Source: Sweltsa coloradensis (taxonomy: Eukaryota; Arthropoda; Insecta; Plecoptera; Chloroperlidae). From it: a stretch of 64,000 bases of DNA. Made by a program: the position numbers and the translations under genes. The notes under the pieces were generated by a model. It ran no database searches, was not told where the DNA came from, and saw only the letters and a list, made by a program, of their open reading frames with translations. The stretch spans positions 1 through 64,000 of the forward strand of contig JAMZAV010003244.1 in assembly GCA_024449915.1 (NCBI GenBank), written 5' to 3'. Below, one piece after another: positions 22,701-30,147 of the stretch (within the stretch, counting starts at the first letter, position 1; every line of letters starts with the position of its first letter).

Positions 22701-25699
22701 TATTACTTACAGATACTTCTGCCCTCTGGAATATTCTGCAGTAAGTTTGTGAGGGATCTGTTCAAAGATGTTATCTCTGTCAGAATTCAGAAATGTGGAG
22801 CATTTTTCTTTATACTTTTGAAAAACATTTTCACTCTCCTTTTTCTTATTCTTGACATGATCCTGAAACACAAACGAGTGTAAACTAGAATCATGTTTTA
22901 TATTTCTAGTTACAACACAAAGAACTAGGGCATGTTGGCTCGCATGCACAACCCCATGTGAAAGATTGCAAATAAATAATAATCAAAACTCATTTCCAAC
23001 AACGTCAGGTTGAGTGGTGTTCTTCAAACTGATATCTAGGACACGAAACAATTTTTTGCCGAGATTGCCGGGCTCAGCGTTTCTTCATCAACATCTTCAT
23101 CGTCATCTTCATCCTGCATCTGCTTCTCCACCAATTTTCCCCACTCTCTCTTTCTCTTTCTCTCGGTCTTCCTACTTTTCTTTTACCTTCCTCCCCTGCT
23201 TCAAAGTCTCGTCTTGGGATCCTATCCATTTCCATGCTCTGCATATGCCCAAACCATCTTAAACGTTCCCTTCCTAATTTAAACCTCAATTTCTCCACAG
23301 ACCAAATATTTATTAATTTTTTGTTACGAGTTTTCTAAGCATAGAATATTAAATTTCACATTGTATTTAATTAAAAATGTGTAATTATTGTCACAAGAAC
23401 CAAATCAAAAGTGAACACAATTTGATTTAGTAACTATAGTCCCGGTCAAATCAAGAAGCCCTCCTCTCAAAGGGCAACTTATTTCTATGCTCTCTTTGTG
23501 CAACGTTGTAAACGTCAAATTATGTTGTCGGATTCTCCTAATGGAGAGAAGGGTTGATCCATCGCTTCCAAATACATGGTGACCTCAAAATACGCGTCAG
23601 CTGTGCCTGTGCCCATGTCGTGCGTCGCGCCCCCTGAGTGAATGGTTATTATGTTTAATTTCCAAGAAAAACAAACAAATCAATAGAAGATCCATGCAGT
23701 TTGGAGTGACCAGTACAACAAGGGTTGGTAAGTGGAAGACATGATTGACAGTTTATGGTCTCCAACAATACCAACTATTTCCTTTGAGCTAGCATTTAAC
23801 GGGTGGTTCAGGAGGGCTTCTAGATATGAACTCAAGTATAGGAAAACGCGTAAGTCCCGCCGCGTTGTTGGATGAGCGTAATTGGTGCATTGAGTAGCCA
23901 AGTGTTATGCGGATTTTCTGTTGTTCTGTGAAAAAATCATTGCTTAGTTGAAGATTTTTTTGAAATTTGTTTAATTAAATTTAAAATAAACTTGCATTTT
24001 TAATTTTTCAATTAATCGTAATTTTAAAAAAGAAAAAAATCGTAAAATTTCGATTTTCATAAGAAATAATTATTCAATTGTACTCAAATTTCAAACGAAT
24101 ATATTAATTCAAAAAATTAAGGTTCTGTGAAAAAATCATTACAATCGGATAAAGCATGTGTTGGTGTTATAAGGCAAAGAATTGATTTAAAAAAGAAAAA
24201 AACCGTAAAATTTCGATTTTCATGAGAAATAATTTTTCGATTGCGCTCAAATTTCACACGAATACCTAAATTCATAAAATTTAGGTTCTATGAAAAAATA
24301 ATAAAAATCGGATTAAGCATGTAGGTGTTATAAATCAAAGAAATTATTAAAAAATCGAAAAATCGTAAAATTGCGATTTTCATGAGAAATAATTTTTCGA
24401 TTGCGCTCAAAATCGTGGCAGTTCTAAGTTCAGAGATTTCGAAGGCCTCCATAAAATTTCATCGCAATCGGAGTATCGGTTTAGCTGGAATCGTGTGGAC
24501 AAACAGACAAAAATACAAAAAGAAAAAAAGAAAGAAAAAAAAACATTCCGGAATTTTTTCTCCAGTGTAGTAGAATGGAATCTTCGCTTCGCTCGCTACG
24601 CTCGCTACGCTCATCCATCTAATTTACAAAATCTAGATTAATACATCACACTGTCTGGTGAAAAACTTTTCAGACAAAATATATTAAATTATATTACCGT
24701 ATAATTCAGTAAAGTTTGCTATGTATTATGGACTCGAGAGCAAAGCTCTAAACATTAATTTAACATTGTAAAATGTGTAAAATGCGCCTCTTGAGGCGCG
24801 TGAACCAGAACAAAACACAAAAACAATAATACCAACACCAACATAAACAAGTACAACGACGACGATGACAACAACAACCCGTCAATAATATAGTTATGAT
24901 GATGATGACGATGACTTGACTCACCTTGTGTATGGGCAGTGCGCAGATCATGATCTCGACGTATCTGCACAATCACCTCTTGAGCGCAGTGAAAAACAGA
25001 ACAAATGGAGGCCGTTTTCATTCCAGTGTTTTGATGATGATATATGATGATGACTTGATTGACATGGATGCGCAGCTTCATGATTCGCTAATCTGCAAAA
25101 CACCTATTGAGGCGCAGTGAACAGAATAAATGGAGGCCTCCTCTCCCTCCATTGTTTTATGATATGATGATGATGATGATATACTGACTCACTTGTTATA
25201 GGGAGCGCAGCTTTCATGATCTCGGCGTATCTGCACAAACACTCTCTTGAGGGCAGTGAACTCAGAACAAAATGGAGTCCGTCCTCTCCTCAGTGTTTGA
25301 TGATGATGATGATGATATGATGACTTACTCACTTGTGTATGAGCATAGCGCAGTTGATTCATGATTCGGCGTATCTGCCAAAACCTCTTGATAGCATGAG
25401 TGTAACATGAAAAAATAGAGGCTCAGTGTTTGATGATGATATGATTGAGGAGTGACTTAATTGTGTATGGGCATGCGCAGCTTCATGATCTCGGCGTATC
25501 TGCACAACACCTCTTGAGGCGCGTGAACCAGAACAAAATGGAGGCCGTCCTCTCCCTCCAGTCGCTTTAGTTCCAGTCCCTCATCCTCCAACTCCCTCTC
25601 GAAGTTCCCCCTCCTCTCCTCACCTGGTTTCCACTCTCCCTCATCCTCAGGTGTCTTCCACACAAGCACGAAGTCGACTGTTTTGCCATCTAGCTTCAT
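10533..25699 (-). CDS. Anoctamin (TMEM16) family gene, 12 exons found, 5' end missing
   Basis: Anoctamins are dimeric ten-helix membrane proteins acting as Ca2+-activated chloride channels and/or lipid scramblases. Twelve minus-strand exons in the correct order encode the cytosolic N-terminal dimerisation domain (25.5 kb), the transmembrane core and the C-terminal end with the stop at 10533-10535. Splice phases match at almost every junction, so it looks like a working gene. Recognisable pieces include [40 protein letters not shown] text, [44 protein letters not shown] and [17 protein letters not shown]. These look closest to ANO4/5/6-type proteins. The subfamily is uncertain, so no symbol is given. 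The first coding exons must lie upstream of 25.7 kb, perhaps beyond the window. The locus is heavily invaded by repeats. Confidence 0.92.
11081..11184 (-). CDS. Anoctamin exon (TM9 end, [12 protein letters not shown])
   Basis: Acceptor CTTTTCCAG, then [20 protein letters not shown] and about 15 hydrophilic residues. AF.S.FIP.LVY is a strong anoctamin signature. Two donors are possible: TGGTC|GTGTAA (exon end 11081), which keeps frame with the last exon, or the better-looking GTAAGT two bases further (exon end 11079), which does not. The extracellular stretch before the YRNPPW block is shorter than usual, so a small exon between 10795 and 11078 may have been missed. Confidence 0.8.
11234..11410 (-). 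repeat. tRNA-derived SINE copy in an anoctamin intron
   Basis: The right end reads, on the minus strand, a B-box-like GGTTCGATTCC preceded by a CCCGG stem. The body carries GGGAAACCTG-type text also present at 32345-32640. This is a typical layout of a tRNA-headed SINE. The rest of the 11185-11855 intron is AT-rich without other recognisable content. Confidence 0.5.
11856..12061 (-). CDS. Anoctamin exon (TM8-TM9, Ca2+-site motif)
   Basis: Acceptor GTTTTCCAG, donor AAT|GTAAGTG. The frame reads [35 protein letters not shown], then [20 protein letters not shown] and ISVITN. The E...D pair in ILETRLD corresponds to conserved acidic residues of helix 8 that bind Ca2+ in structurally known TMEM16 proteins. 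It begins with 2 bases completing the preceding codon and ends on a codon boundary, which fits the next exon. Confidence 0.93.
12379..12455 (+). repeat. tRNA-like sequence (SINE head or tRNA pseudogene)
   Basis: Contains an A-box-like TAGCTCAGTTGG and a B-box GGTTCGATCC with a good CCGGG/CCCGG T-stem. The anticodon arm GGAC-ATCCAAT-GTCC would give CCA. The acceptor stem does not pair well, and the body does not resemble a normal tRNA-Trp. A tRNA-derived SINE head is therefore more likely than a working tRNA gene. It sits in the 12062-12586 intron of the anoctamin gene. Confidence 0.45.
12587..13055 (-). CDS. Anoctamin exon (TM7 and cytosolic loop, acidic insert)
   Basis: Acceptor CCTTACAG, donor ATGA|GTGAGT. 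Starts [20 protein letters not shown], the conserved TM7 block with its glutamate. After [13 protein letters not shown] comes a Cys cluster (CCCC) and about 65 residues very rich in Glu, Lys, Val and Asp, before [13 protein letters not shown] rejoins the family consensus. The insert lies in the intracellular loop between helices and looks intrinsically disordered. The exon is 469 bp, the longest in the gene; phase matches both neighbours. Confidence 0.93.
13100..13524. mobile_element. MITE with about 40-bp terminal inverted repeats
   Basis: The left end CATAGATATTGAACATC and following text is the reverse complement of the right end (GTGTTTAATATCTATG), including AGGCTAGATTAGCAGT inside each end. 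Length about 425 bp, no transposase frame. No clear target duplication was found. It occupies the 13056-13658 intron. Confidence 0.65.
13659..13862 (-). CDS. Anoctamin exon (TM5-TM6)
   Basis: Acceptor CCTATTCCAG, donor GAG|GTACGT. Frame [54 protein letters not shown], then YRQEE. It is 204 bp, starting and ending on codon boundaries. The RTQ..FD.SL.LK.Y.FQFVN block and the FIKG...GYP..Y motif are diagnostic. A second acceptor-plus-exon-start copy sits 47 bp upstream in gene order (13881-13917). Confidence 0.93.
13834..13917 (-). repeat. 47-bp-offset duplication of an exon start with its acceptor
   Basis: Thirty-seven bases at 13834-13870 recur at 13881-13917. Each copy contains TATTCCAG followed by the first codons GYDWLAERL. 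Using the outer acceptor would put the rest of the exon out of frame and meet a stop near the inner acceptor, so only the inner acceptor (exon start 13862) gives the family protein. Confidence 0.85.
13918..14705. other. Anoctamin intron, AT-rich
   Basis: No gene or clear element recognised, apart from one minus-strand tRNA-Ala PBS-like motif at 14271-14285, listed separately. Confidence 0.5.
14271..14285 (-). repeat. tRNA-Ala PBS-like motif, minus-strand copy
   Basis: The reverse complement reads TGGTGGAGGTGCCGG, identical to the first 15 bases of the other copies. It lies inside an intron and is the only copy on this strand. Confidence 0.5.
14706..14870 (-). CDS. Anoctamin exon (TM4-TM5 region)
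   Basis: Acceptor TGTCCTCAG, donor TTG|GTAAGT. Frame [37 protein letters not shown], then [11 protein letters not shown]. 165 bp, 55 codons, both ends on codon boundaries. The YR and INL.CIM.LN patterns are typical of the family. It joins smoothly to VVLIM before and GYDW after. Confidence 0.93.
14957..15240 (-). mobile_element. SINE with tRNA-Gly(TCC)-like head, copy 1
   Basis: On the minus strand the head begins TGTGTGGCTCGTTGGTCTTG, has an anticodon-arm-like CTGCTTCCAATGCAG and a B-box GGTTCGATTC. The body carries CTTCTGATTCAGAC and TAGGACGGCTCC-type text (plus-strand reading) and ends at 14957 near AGAGTCTACGGATTTTCAGT. A second copy is at 49085-49577. It is non-coding, mobilised in trans by a LINE, and sits in the 14871-15505 intron. 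Confidence 0.7.
15506..15765 (-). CDS. Anoctamin exon (TM2-TM3), duplicated at its 5' end
   Basis: Inner acceptor CCCTTATAG, donor ATG|GTAAGT. Frame [40 protein letters not shown], then [17 protein letters not shown] and [21 protein letters not shown].....W.....E..RP.Y is the conserved block after TM2. An alternative acceptor at 15894 would give a 389-bp exon in the same phase with an extra 43 codons. Both versions are open. Confidence 0.92.
15674..15911 (-). repeat. In-frame 129-bp tandem duplication inside an anoctamin exon
   Basis: The segment from AGGGTGCTCGGCG (15674) recurs exactly 129 bp later (15803). Each copy spans TATAG|CCACGATG (acceptor) through the codons for [20 protein letters not shown]. 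The two copies differ by about one base over the exon part. The linker between them reads GTATCCCC...CTTCCCTTATAG on the minus strand, which could also act as a mini-intron. Confidence 0.85.
15912..16646. other. Anoctamin intron with an unexplained GC-richer block
   Basis: About 15960-16340 is noticeably less AT-rich than its surroundings and holds a 120-codon plus-strand open frame (15990-16352). The frame is rich in Pro, Ser, Leu and His and matches nothing I recognise. It is probably part of a mobile element; no ends were identified. Confidence 0.35.
16647..16804 (-). CDS. Anoctamin exon (extracellular Cys loop, TM2)
   Basis: Acceptor CTCCGCCAG, donor TGGT|GTAAGT. Frame [52 protein letters not shown]. 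The C....MCPLC..C..W.L...C pattern is the disulphide-linked extracellular loop of anoctamins. 158 bp, beginning with the third base of a Ser codon and ending with one base of the next codon; both fit the neighbours. Confidence 0.93.
16805..17432. other. Anoctamin intron, AT-rich
   Basis: Contains a short ATTT microsatellite at about 17010-17030. No other structure recognised. Confidence 0.5.
17433..17665 (-). CDS. Anoctamin exon (TM1 block)
   Basis: Acceptor CCCCATGCAG, donor CTCAG|GTGAGA. Frame [20 protein letters not shown], then [20 protein letters not shown] and [26 protein letters not shown]...KW...[16 protein letters not shown] is among the most conserved anoctamin segments. 233 bp; the trailing two bases combine with the next exon to give Ser. 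Confidence 0.95.
18143..18159 (+). repeat. tRNA-Ala PBS-like motif in a repeat copy
   Basis: TGGTGGAGGTGCCGGGT, identical to the copies at 377-574. It is the left part of a repeat whose second copy starts near 18850. Confidence 0.5.
18872..18888 (+). repeat. tRNA-Ala PBS-like motif in a second repeat copy
   Basis: TGGTGGAGGTGCCGGGT after an A/T-rich left flank. It shares about 70 bp of downstream homology with the copy at 18143, so motif and flank move together. Confidence 0.5.
19611..20233 (+). mobile_element. R-family repeat element, copy 1
   Basis: Starts CTAGGAAGCTTCGCAAACGC, then TTGTTGGATGAGCGTAATTT, and ends CGCTACGCTCATCCAA, so TTGGATGAGCGTA forms inverted termini. Inside are repeated units of about 170 bp built on CGTAAAATTGCGATTTTCAT and TTCGATTGCGCTCAAATTTC, then a block CGAAGGCCTCCATAAAATTT. 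No transposase frame: a non-autonomous element with an internal satellite. Confidence 0.65.
20449..21017 (+). mobile_element. R-family repeat element, copy 2
   Basis: Same order of modules as copy 1, with one-base losses throughout (for example GGATGATCGT at the left end and a shortened right block). It forms the second half of the 800-bp tandem duplication. Confidence 0.6.
21109..21292 (-). CDS. Anoctamin exon (end of cytosolic domain, YPLHD)
   Basis: Acceptor CCGGTTACAG, donor GAT|GTAAGA. Frame [40 protein letters not shown], then [17 protein letters not shown]....R..IV..IL.R and AAYPLHDG are conserved at the end of the anoctamin dimerisation domain. 184 bp; the first base completes a Leu codon and the end is on a codon boundary. 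Confidence 0.93.
21293..22710. other. Anoctamin intron containing an R-family copy
   Basis: Apart from the R-family element at 21711-22500, no gene or other repeat was recognised here. Confidence 0.5.
21711..22500 (-). mobile_element. R-family repeat element, copy 3 (inverted)
   Basis: Minus-strand orientation: starts TTGGATGAGCGTAGCGAGCG on the plus strand and ends ACGCTCATCCAACAACGCGG followed by CGGGACTTAAGCG and TTTTCCTAG. Contains three or more internal units of about 170 bp. Its outer end matches that of copy 4 (23840), so the two form an inverted pair around an anoctamin exon. Confidence 0.65.
22711..22862 (-). CDS. Anoctamin exon (cytosolic dimerisation domain)
   Basis: Acceptor TGTGTTTCAG, donor TATCT|GTAAGT. 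Frame [40 protein letters not shown], then [11 protein letters not shown]. It is weakly conserved, but the position and the T..[FY]SR....L pattern before the FHN exon fit the family. Starts on a codon boundary and ends with two bases that join the next exon. The Lys/Glu-rich first half is hydrophilic and could be flexible. Confidence 0.85.
23050..23298 (-). pseudogene. LINE reverse-transcriptase C-terminal fragment
   Basis: Minus-strand frame [20 protein letters not shown] then [19 protein letters not shown]...M...RIP......E..R..GRPR is the well-known tail of many LINE ORF2 proteins. It is isolated, without endonuclease or catalytic RT motifs. Confidence 0.75.
23840..24617 (+). mobile_element. 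R-family repeat element, copy 4
   Basis: Starts AGGAAAACGCGTAAGTCCCG then CCGCGTTGTTGGATGAGCGT; ends CGCTACGCTCATCCA. Three internal units of about 170 bp with TCGTAAAATTTCGATTTTCA-like cores. The left end shares the CTAGGAAAACGC start with the separate CTAGG MITE family. Confidence 0.65.
24770..25560 (-). repeat. Tandem array made of an anoctamin exon end plus intron
   Basis: Words from the exon end at 25457-25560 (CTCTTGAGGCGC, CTGCACAA, GTGTATGGGCA) recur near 24786, 24977, 25102, 25243, 25384 and 25509, about 125-190 bp apart. They are separated by GAT/ATG-rich intron text. Each unit carries the codons [15 protein letters not shown] and some keep a donor-like GTGAGTCA. Copies differ by many indels. 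The donor with the right phase (AAG|GTGAGT, exon end 24925) is in a damaged unit. Confidence 0.75.
25457..25699 (-). CDS. Anoctamin exon (start of dimerisation domain)
   Basis: Acceptor TTGGTTTAG, then [60 protein letters not shown] and [31 protein letters not shown]...GLELE and LHF..VHAP.EVL.RYAE.MK are conserved anoctamin blocks. The expected donor after HK is damaged here (CACAATTAAGTC) but intact in a tandem copy at 24925. Upstream exons for the N-terminus were not found; the ATG at the exon start is probably internal. Confidence 0.9.
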   Translation of the reverse strand: MKLDGKTVDFVLVWKTPEDEGEWKPGEERRGNFERELEDEGLELKRLEGEDGLHFVLVHAPQEVLCRYAEIMKLRMPIHN

Positions 25700-26939
25700 C
25701 TAAACCAAACTAAACTTTTTAAAGAAAGTTCGCGATAGTATTCAACATAATGTAATGTAATGTTTATTTAAGCCATTGGTAAAAATATACAAGAACAAAT
25801 TTAATTTGGCATTAAGGTCTGGATATAATACCAAATCTATAACTACTATATACTACAGTACATGACTTACAACTGCGTCAGATGAGGGCCTGCTATGTAG
25901 AGTAGAGTAGAGTAGATCTTTATTCACTTACGACTAATACATGGTACAAGTATACACCTCTTCGTGAAGAGGGAGTGAATAGTTCCTAAGGCTAAAACAT
26001 GGTAAAAAATGAATAATAAAATAGAATGCATAATTCATGTGAATCAAGTTATATGTATATTACTAGTATGGTATACTAGTATTGAGAATTGAAGTTGTTT
26101 GAATAGATTAATTGAGTATTGAAATGAAAAAATGAAATGAGTAATTGGTTTGATATGATACAATACGATGTTATTTAGGATGAATAATAATATAAAACAC
26201 TAGCATTTGATATGATATAATGATTATGAAATGGAATTAGTATTGTATTTAATATATACGTGTAGTAGTACGAATCTATAAGGGGCAGTTTGTAGTGGAC
26301 ATGGTAAATTTAAAAATTTACTAAATATAAAATGGATAATCAAATAAAATGTGTATTTTATGTTAATCAAGTTATATGTATTATTAGTATAGTATACAAG
26401 TATTGAGAATAGAAGTTGTTTGAATTGATTAATTCAATAATGAAATGAAAAAATGAAATGAGTTATCGATATGATATAAACAATACGATGTTCATTAGGA
26501 TGTATAATAATTAAAACGCTAGCATATGGTATGATATGATTATGTATTATTATTTTATGTTTAATAGGGATTAGTTTTGAACTTAAAATATACGTGTAGG
26601 GCCTATAGTACGGATCTATAAGGGAAAGTTTGTAGTGGAGAAAAAGGTAAATTTATAAATTTACTAAATATAAAATAAATAATCAAATAGAATGAGAATT
26701 TCAATGAGAATCAAGTTATATATATATAGGCCTAGTACTAGTAGGTATACTAGTCCCGGTATTGAGAATTGAAGTTATTTGAATTGAATAATTGAGTATT
26801 GAAATGAAAAAAATGAAATGAGTAATAGGTAGCCTATCCTATGATATAATGATTATATGAAAGGTATTATTATTGAATTTAAAATATATGTGTAGGGCCT
26901 AGCCTATAGTACGGATCTATAAGGGACAGTTTGTAGGGA

Positions 26940-27500
26940 GGACAAGGGTTAATCTGTTAGGAATTCATTTAGTGAGTAAAATGCTCTTTCTACTAGAAAT
27001 GCTTTTAATTTGCTAATAAATGTAGTATGATTTTTTATGTCTCTGATATGTTTTGGCAGTTTATTGTATATGGAGAGGCAGGCGTATATAGGTCCTTTGG
27101 AATATTGCGAGGTTTTATGATGGGGGACATGGATGTTAGAAATTGCACGGGTGTTATAAGTATGGATGGATGAGTTTTTAGGAAAGTATTCCTGAATGTG
27201 TACGTACAAAAATAGCGGCAATTTGTATAAGGGTACTTACCAGGGTAAGAATGTTTAATTTGGGGAAGATTTTACGGCAGATCTCTGCCATGAGGACCCT
27301 GTGATGATGCGTATAGCTCGTTTTTGGAGTAAAAGACACGATTAGCTTGTGGTGACATACCCCAGAATAGAAGCCCGTATGAGATGTGCGAGTGGATGTG
27401 GGCATGATATATTAATTTCAATATGTGGCTGCTAACAATTGGCTTCATCCTCCTGAGCATAAAACACCCACTATTTATTTTGGAGCATACTCTTTCGATA
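26940..27500 (-). pseudogene. LINE ORF2 C-terminal region
   Basis: Overlapping frames carry LKLIYHAHIHSHISYGLLFW, GM.P..NRVF, then RVLMAEICRKIFPKLNILTL and THNTRA-like text, ending at 26949. Y..H.HS..SYG..FWG and NTR......P......KG are typical of the tail of Jockey-like ORF2. At least two frameshifts. Confidence 0.75.
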
Positions 27501-27769
27501 TGAGCAGACCAATCAAGGTTCTCCGAGAGTTAATGCCAAGAAATTTCACGTTGTCAGCTCTCATAATGTTTTTGCCATCAATGCGAATTAGGGGACTACT
27601 CTGAGGGGGCTAGAGGTGGAGTGGAAGTTAAGGTACACAGTTTTTGGTTGGTCGAAGGGAGAGAAGGTTATTTTTACAGTATTCCGACATTGCGTTTGCT
27701 TGGACATTTGAGTTATGTATGAGTTCTGCAAGCCCATCTCTGGTTGCAGTTAAGAGGTGACTTGAGTCA

Positions 27770-28715
27770 TCTACAAATTGCGTCAGTATGCCTACGTCAA
27801 TGTGTTGGGCATGTCGTTTACATAAAGTAAGAAGAATGGGGGCCCTAGGACCGTTCCTTGGGGCACACCACAGACAAGGTTTAAGGGGTCGGAGTGAAAT
27901 TTAGTAATTGTATCATTTTCATCGATATCATCAAGTTCTACTACCTGAAAACGGTCTGATAGAAATGATGCAATCCATCTATTGGCTATACCTCTGATAC
28001 CTAGAGATTCCAGTTTTGAGAGAAGTATGCTATGGTCAATTGTATCAAACGCCTTACTCAAGTCGTAGAATATTCCAATAGCCAGGTCGCCATGATCGAG
28101 TGCCTTGTATAGTGCAGATAGGAATGAGAAGATGGCAGTTATGGTTGATTTGCCCTTTTGGAAACCGTGTTGATTGCTTGCAAGAATATTGTGTTTTGAA
28201 AGGAAGGATGACAAACGGGAGTACATGATTTTTTCGAAAACTTTAGAGAAAGAGGAGGTTAAGGAAATTGGCCTATAATTGTTAGGATCTCGGTTGTTAC
28301 CTTTGTGCTTATATATGGGTATTACTTTGCCTGTTTGAGCTTGGAGGGGGAAGGTCCCTGTGCAAAAGGAGGAATTGATGATAAATGCTAGTGGGTGAGA
28401 TATAATACTTCCACATTTTGCAAGAACAGATCCAGGAACATTGTCTAAGCCTGCAGAATGTTTGTTATTCAGTGTTTTGATGATATCGGCTACTTCATGA
28501 TGGGTGGTTGGATGGAGAAAAATTGAATTAATTTCCTGCTTATTCTCGATGACACCAGGAATGAGGTGATTGGTTTGTGTCTGAGGTCGACTGTTTATAC
28601 CAGCATTGATAAAGAACTCATTTAGATGATTTGATATTACTTTTGGGTCAGAGTTTGGAATTCCGCTAATGTTGGTATATTTAAAATGTACATATACATG
28701 TATAGGCCTACACAC
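27770..28715 (-). pseudogene. LINE reverse transcriptase, frameshifted
   Basis: Open for about 307 codons (27792-28715). RT motifs in order: KVIPIYKHKGNNRDPNNYRP with ISLTSSFSKVFEK, NQHGFQKGKSTITAI, FYDLSKAFDTIDHSIL (first catalytic Asp), CGVPQGTVLGPPFFLLYVND. The frame stops just after NDMPNTLT. The catalytic box reappears in another frame as QFVDDSSHLL near 27770. One frameshift separates the two, so it is broken as written. Confidence 0.85.
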
Positions 28716-28735
28716 ATTTTATTAGGTATCCGAAA

Positions 28736-29527
28736 TTTCGAGACGGGTCGGGTATTTTGGGTGCGATAGTAATTAAAAGTACCTGCTTGCATAAGCTAAC
28801 AATACATTTTTTTAAAATAAATAATGTTCCAGGAGTATATAAGATAAGAAATGTATTTATTAGCTGAAATCAGTTTGTAGTTATACATACATATCTTGTA
28901 CTTAAAATTACATGAACAACATTAACATTTCGTACTTAGCTTACATAACAACTTTTTAAATTTTTTCATAGATAAGAATTTTTGCATTAGCATACAAAGA
29001 TTTTTTTAACAATCAAGATCAAATTTACAAATTATATCCAACGTAACAATATGTACACAGTTTTTGGTGGAGGTGCCGGTTCACACAATTTGTAATTATT
29101 ATTTATATTATATTCTGTACAAAATGCCCTTCAATGAAAATCCAGACAATAGAAAATGAATTGGGATAAAATTATAATTATACTTGAGTTTTCGCATGGA
29201 AAATTCATTATCCATTTTTACATGCAGTATTATAACGGCTTTCTTTTCCCTACCCGGCCATACCGTCAAAACCTCTACCCGAACAGTTCTTGGCGGCACC
29301 ATTGCGAACGACAACTAGGAATGAAAGTATACAATAATATTGTTATCAAGCTGAAAAACAAATAATTGGTGATTTCACTATTATTAACACATTCTCTGAC
29401 TTCTGAGACCTAAAACAGGAATATTACGCCTGCTTTACATTAGTCTTTATCAAACTACAGCAATAACAAAAACCACAACATATATACATGGACATCAAAT
29501 CTCACATGATTAGGCCTGATTTATTCA
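28736..29527. other. AT-rich stretch with one PBS-like motif
   Basis: No gene seen. TGGTGGAGGTGCCGGT at 29065-29080 is one base shorter in the G run than the other copies. Confidence 0.5.
29065..29080 (+). repeat. tRNA-Ala PBS-like motif
   Basis: Preceded by CAGTTTT and followed by TCACACAATTTG. It shares the first 15 bases with all other copies. Confidence 0.5.
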
Positions 29528-30147
29528 CTAGGAAGCTTCGCAAACGCTTTTTTAGGCGCGTTGTTGGATGAGCGTAATTTTTTTAAACGGAAAAAAGTGT
29601 AAGATTGTGATTTCCATGAGAAATAATTTTTCGATTACGTTCAAATTTCATACGAATATATTAATTCATTAAATTAAGGTGCTGTGAAAAAATTATTACA
29701 ATCAGATAAAGCATGTAGGTGTTATAAATCGAAGAAATTTTAAAAAATCGAAACAAATCGTAAAATTGCGATTTTCATGATAAATAATTTTTTGATTGCG
29801 CTCAAATTCCACGCGAATATATTAATTCATAAAATGAAGGTTCAGTGCAAAAATCATTACAATCGGATAAAGCATGTAGGTGTTACAAGTCGAAGAATTT
29901 TTTTTTAAATCGAAAAAATCGTAAAATTGTGATTTTAATGAGAAATAATTTTTCGATTGCGCTCAAAAACGTGGCAGTTCTAAGATTTCGAAGGCCTCCA
30001 TAAAATTTCATCGCAATTGGAGTAACAGTTTAGCCAAAATCGTGTTAACAAACACACAAAAATACAAAAAAAAGAAAAAAAACATTCCGGTTTTTTTTCC
30101 CAGTGTAGTGAAATGGAATCTTCGCTTCGCTCGCTACGCTCATCCAA
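29528..30147 (+). mobile_element. R-family repeat element, copy 5
   Basis: Starts CTAGGAAGCTTCGCAAACGC, has GTTGGATGAGCGTAATTT, two to three internal units and the CGAAGGCCTCCATAAAATTT block, and ends CTACGCTCATCCAA. The cleanest single copy in the window. Confidence 0.65.

Larger units (their letters stand above)
22863..24770. other. Anoctamin intron with LINE scrap and R-family copy
   Basis: Holds the LINE fragment at 23050-23298 and the R element at 23840-24617. Between 23300 and 23840 I see no recognisable feature. Confidence 0.5.
25897..28735 (-). mobile_element. 5'-truncated LINE with RT, 3' tail of TAGAG repeats
   Basis: Minus-strand non-LTR element: RT at 27770-28715, C-terminal region at 26940-27500, then a long 3' untranslated part with three tandem copies of about 310 bp (about 26030-26940). 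It ends in a TAGAG microsatellite at 25897-25915. No endonuclease domain is present, so the 5' end is truncated near 28735. The RT type looks Jockey/CR1-like; the clade is not certain. Confidence 0.8.
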
